The notes below the pieces were generated by a model. It did not search any database. It saw nothing but the letters and a program-made list of their open reading frames with translations, and was not told the origin of the DNA. Below are positions 12,834 to 14,530 of a stretch of DNA of 14,530 nucleotides, piece by piece. Each line of letters starts with the position of its first letter. The first letter of the stretch is position 1. The position numbers were made by a program, and so were the translations under genes. Where the stretch lies: the NCBI GenBank assembly GCA_041476285.1, contig JBGOTD010000008.1:1-14530 (forward strand). The letters are read 5' to 3'. The stretch comes from UBA12276 sp041476285 (lineage in GTDB: Archaea; Micrarchaeota; Micrarchaeia; Micrarchaeales; Micrarchaeaceae).

Positions 12834-13307
12834 ATGTATATAATAGCTGGAATAGATCCGGGAAAGACATGCGGAATAGCATGCCTCAGCCTCAACGGCA
12901 ATCTTCTCTTCAAGGATCACAAGACATTCGGCGGCGCGGATTGGATCATAAACACACTGAACAGCATCGGCACGCCTGTCATAATAGCAAGCGACAAGCC
13001 GAATGCAAGCGAGATTGTCAGGAAAATAAATACCGCGTTCAACTCAAGGCTGTTCTGTCCAGAACGAGAATTCAAGATAGAGGAAAAAAGGACTGTTGCA
13101 AAGAGCCTTGGAATAAAGGACCAGCATGAACGCGATGCATATACTGCTGCGATTTCCGCATATAACGCATATGCAAACAAGTTCAAGCAGATAGAGCACA
13201 TAGCAACAGAGATGAAATACCAGGACATAGACCAGTTGAAGGCAAAGGTAATCGGCAGATACTCGATAAGAGAGGCAATAGAGAACAGAAAGGCAAACAG
13301 GAAGTAA
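12834..13307 (+). CDS. Minimal DUF460-like protein with RNase H/RuvC-type fold
   Basis: The product is 157 residues. Residues 1-120 match the nuclease-like part of archaeal DUF460 (COG2433): IAGIDPGKTCGIACLSLNG (4-22) with D8 in the first strand, GTPVIIASDKPNASEIVRKI (46-65) with D54, EFKIEEKRTVAKSL (79-92) with E83/E84, and KDQHERDAYTAAISAYNAY (95-113) with H98, E99 and D101. The acidic residues are placed as in RuvC/RNase H-fold nucleases. Homologues I know are several times longer, with coiled-coil and further domains; here only a short basic helical tail (121-157) remains and the downstream DNA shows no continuation in any frame. The start ATG is 9 nt after the previous stop, so co-transcription is likely. 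Function is unknown; nucleic acid cleavage is inferred from fold only. Confidence 0.75.
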   Translation: MYIIAGIDPGKTCGIACLSLNGNLLFKDHKTFGGADWIINTLNSIGTPVIIASDKPNASEIVRKINTAFNSRLFCPEREFKIEEKRTVAKSLGIKDQHERDAYTAAISAYNAYANKFKQIEHIATEMKYQDIDQLKAKVIGRYSIREAIENRKANRK

Positions 13308-13318
13308 AAAGAAGATAG

Positions 13319-13330
13319 CTATTTATACTT
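13319..13330 (+). promoter_or_regulatory. Possible TATA box upstream of the 264-aa protein gene
   Basis: CTATTTATACTT is the best TATA match in the 13308-13397 gap. It predicts a leader of roughly 48 nt, unlike the leaderless first genes elsewhere in the window. Confidence 0.4.
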
Positions 13331-13385
13331 ATTTAGAGCATAGAGAGTATCTACCCAGTAAATTCACGGACAACCTGTCAAATAC

Positions 13386-13395
13386 CTACTAGTAG
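13386..13395. repeat. 10-bp palindrome just before a start codon
   Basis: CTACTAGTAG is a perfect palindrome ending 2 nt before the ATG at 13398; its last base is the first base of the alternative GTG start. In mRNA it could hide the start, or in DNA bind a dimeric protein. It could also be chance. Confidence 0.4.
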
Positions 13396-13397
13396 TG

Positions 13398-14192
13398 ATG
13401 CTTTTGGAGAAGACCAGATCTAGACCTAGGCTTAGAGGCAAAGGGCTCTCTCTTGAAATAAGGTGCAAGGCAAATATACTCCCGTTAAAATCATTGTTGT
13501 ACGTCATAGCGCATGCAAACAAGTATGTGGTAAAGCCAAAGAACTCCAATGCAAGCCTTTATGTGCACAGGCTTACTGCGCAAATGAGGGAGATAGGTGC
13601 GATGGCGAACACGCTGAATGGTTCTGGCGATATAAATCCTGACGATCATTCCAGTGGAATTGAATCTGCAATTAACGCGTATGTAAATCTATTCTATACC
13701 GCAACCAAAGATGAGCGTAAGAGCTACATAGAATCTTTCAACAATGGAAAGAAGACGAAGATAAAACCGGAAAGAAACCTTCTCATAGTTCCGGCGTTGA
13801 TGGCTGAGCTGAACCAATCAAAAGAAGAGGTCTCAAAAGGGCTTTTTTATTACCTGTACAAGATGCCATTCAAAATTTTATATGATTCAAGCAAATCCGC
13901 ACTGCATGTAGCATTGCTTGAGCAGAATATGGCAATAAGAACCGTGCCTTACGACACTATGGAGAAATTTTCCCAATCAATGTCAAAGCTTGAATCAAGG
14001 ATAAAGAGCGTAGAAAAGGGGAATATAATGCCGCAGGACGATGAGGACACAAAGGCTGACTTCATAGAGAAGGCGATAGAGTTCTCAAAGGTTACTGAAA
14101 TAAACATAATTGACCTGATTTCTGAGAGGGTAGGAACGGAAAGTGCAATACGGACAAGGATGCACAGGATAATGCGAAGGGCAAGATACTAA
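13398..14192 (+). CDS. Unrecognised soluble protein, 264 residues
   Basis: I do not recognise a family. The N-terminus is strongly basic (EKTRSRPRLRGKG, then RCKANILPLKSLLYVIAHANKYVVKPKN). The middle is mostly helical and polar, with acidic patches (DINPDDHSSG; MPQDDEDTKAD). Residues about 185-210 (MEKFSQSMSKLESRIKSVEKG) suggest a short coiled coil. The end is basic and helical (ISERVGTESAIRTRMHRIMRRARY), which could bind nucleic acid. There is no signal peptide, no membrane helix, and one cysteine. Codon use (AGA/AGG arginine, ATA isoleucine) matches its neighbours, so recent transfer is not indicated. ATG at 13398 and GTG at 13395 are adjacent in-frame starts, with the next upstream in-frame stop at 13359. 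tRNA-Glu follows 33 nt downstream with its own TATA box. Confidence 0.7.
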   Translation: MLLEKTRSRPRLRGKGLSLEIRCKANILPLKSLLYVIAHANKYVVKPKNSNASLYVHRLTAQMREIGAMANTLNGSGDINPDDHSSGIESAINAYVNLFYTATKDERKSYIESFNNGKKTKIKPERNLLIVPALMAELNQSKEEVSKGLFYYLYKMPFKILYDSSKSALHVALLEQNMAIRTVPYDTMEKFSQSMSKLESRIKSVEKGNIMPQDDEDTKADFIEKAIEFSKVTEINIIDLISERVGTESAIRTRMHRIMRRARY

Positions 14193-14193
14193 T

Positions 14194-14205
14194 TATTTTA
14201 ATAAA
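14194..14205 (+). promoter_or_regulatory. TATA box for tRNA-Glu
   Basis: ATTTTAATAAAG is centred about 26 bp upstream of the tRNA 5' end at 14226 and starts 2 bp after the preceding stop codon. Confidence 0.5.
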
Positions 14206-14225
14206 GAGATACAATTATCTACTAA

Positions 14226-14300
14226 GCTCCTATCGTCTAGTCCGGTCAAGGACACGGCCCTCTCAAGGCCGAGGCTCGGGTTCAAATCCCGATGGGAGCA
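14226..14300 (+). tRNA. tRNA-Glu (anticodon CTC)
   Basis: The acceptor GCTCCTA (14226-14232) pairs with TGGGAGC (14293-14299) with one T-G pair, followed by A73. The D arm is GTCT...GGAC, with its last pair T-G. The anticodon arm CGGCC-CTCTCAA-GGCCG is perfect and gives CTC (reads GAG). The T arm is TCGGG-TTCAAAT-CCCGA. Length is 75 nt with no intron, and CCA is not encoded. U8 is present. Confidence 0.95.
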
Positions 14301-14317
14301 CTTCACTGAATTATTAG

Positions 14318-14530
14318 TCATTCCCACGAAAAATTCTTTTCTTTCAGCATTTTGAAAATATGGTTGTAGAAAGAGATTCTAACACTGTCATCTATTCCTG
14401 GGGTTGTTCTTGACGAAGCATAAATGGTTGCAACTATGCCAAGGCTGTAAACCATTGACTTAAGGATGTAGCCATCTCCTGTCTTTTTGATGTACTGCTC
14501 CAAGAAATAATTGCCAAGCTCCCTGAAATA
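14318..14530 (-). CDS. Unknown protein, C-terminal part (partial, runs off the right edge)
   Basis: The minus-strand frame is open from the right edge to the TGA at 14318-14320, giving the last 70 residues. They run YFRELGNYFLEQYIKK, TGDGYILKSMVYSLGIVATI, YASSRTTPGIDDSVRISFYN, HIFKMLKEKNFSWE. The segment is helical with aromatic residues, lacks a membrane-length hydrophobic run, and shows no motif I can name. A TTG at 14503 is in frame, but the open frame upstream of it makes an internal position more likely than a start. The gene converges on tRNA-Glu, with a 17-nt gap. Confidence 0.5.
   Translation of the reverse strand, partial: YFRELGNYFLEQYIKKTGDGYILKSMVYSLGIVATIYASSRTTPGIDDSVRISFYNHIFKMLKEKNFSWE

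Noticed and set aside
13308..13397. Remnant of the missing C-terminal part of the DUF460-like protein
   Set aside because: No frame in the gap or early downstream gene shows the coiled-coil or C-terminal motifs of that family, so a frameshift is not supported.
13416..13430. Vector or cloning-site contamination suggested by adjacent restriction-type palindromes
   Set aside because: The palindromes are in frame within a coding sequence whose codon use matches its neighbours, and flanking sequence continues without a break. It is kept only as a low-interest observation.
1..14530. CRISPR arrays, insertion sequences, prophage genes or rRNA
   Set aside because: No regularly spaced repeats, transposase motifs, terminal inverted repeats, phage structural genes or rRNA signatures were seen on either strand.

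Overview
The window is from an archaeon, most likely a small-genome DPANN lineage of the Micrarchaeota/ARMAN type; that placement is inference. The archaeal signs are the eukaryote-like Sec61 gamma and beta subunits, RIO1 kinase, NEMF-type NFACT-R protein, archaeal-type ThiI, ArgRS and YchF-like GTPase, TATA boxes about 25 bp upstream of many start codons, and a tRNA carrying a bulge-helix-bulge intron at a non-canonical site. Tightly packed genes, reduced versions of normally larger proteins and many N-glycosylation sequons in extracytoplasmic domains fit the placement. No mobile element, CRISPR array, prophage or rRNA gene is visible.

Layout. Bases 1-1315 (minus strand) hold secF followed by the 5' end of secD, overlapping by 4 nt. 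A divergent promoter region separates them from the RIO1 kinase (1482-2252, plus), which converges on and overlaps thiI (2242-3390, minus). From 3470 to 4834 (plus) runs a compact operon: Sec61 gamma (secE), a truncated NFACT-R/NEMF-like protein and a small PH-like protein. tRNA-Leu(CAG) follows on the minus strand, divergent from an APC-family permease (4991-6319) and a YchF-like TGS GTPase (6331-7503). Next come a four-helix membrane protein (7506-7997, minus), a 50-residue Sec61 beta gene (8097-8249, plus) and an AbrB/winged-helix regulator (8260-9174, minus). Bases 9277-11581 hold a GNAT acetyltransferase overlapping argS. They are followed by an intron-containing tRNA-Arg(CCT), a secreted membrane-anchored thioredoxin-fold protein without its CxxC cysteines (11763-12824), and a minimal DUF460-like RuvC/RNase H-fold protein (12834-13307). 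The window ends with an unrecognised 264-aa protein (13398-14192), tRNA-Glu(CTC) and the 3' part of an unknown gene running off the right edge.

Functional themes. Two stand out. One is protein export: SecD, SecF, SecE and Sec61 beta lie at three separate sites, and SecE is co-transcribed with a ribosome-quality-control-like protein. The other is tRNA biology: three tRNAs, ThiI, ArgRS next to a tRNA-Arg, and a spliced tRNA whose transcript probably continues into a protein gene. First genes of transcription units mostly look leaderless, while three downstream genes carry a GGTG-type Shine-Dalgarno sequence. The strongest single observation is the 32-nt intron in the T-loop of tRNA-Arg, for which a complete bulge-helix-bulge fold and exact splice sites can be drawn.
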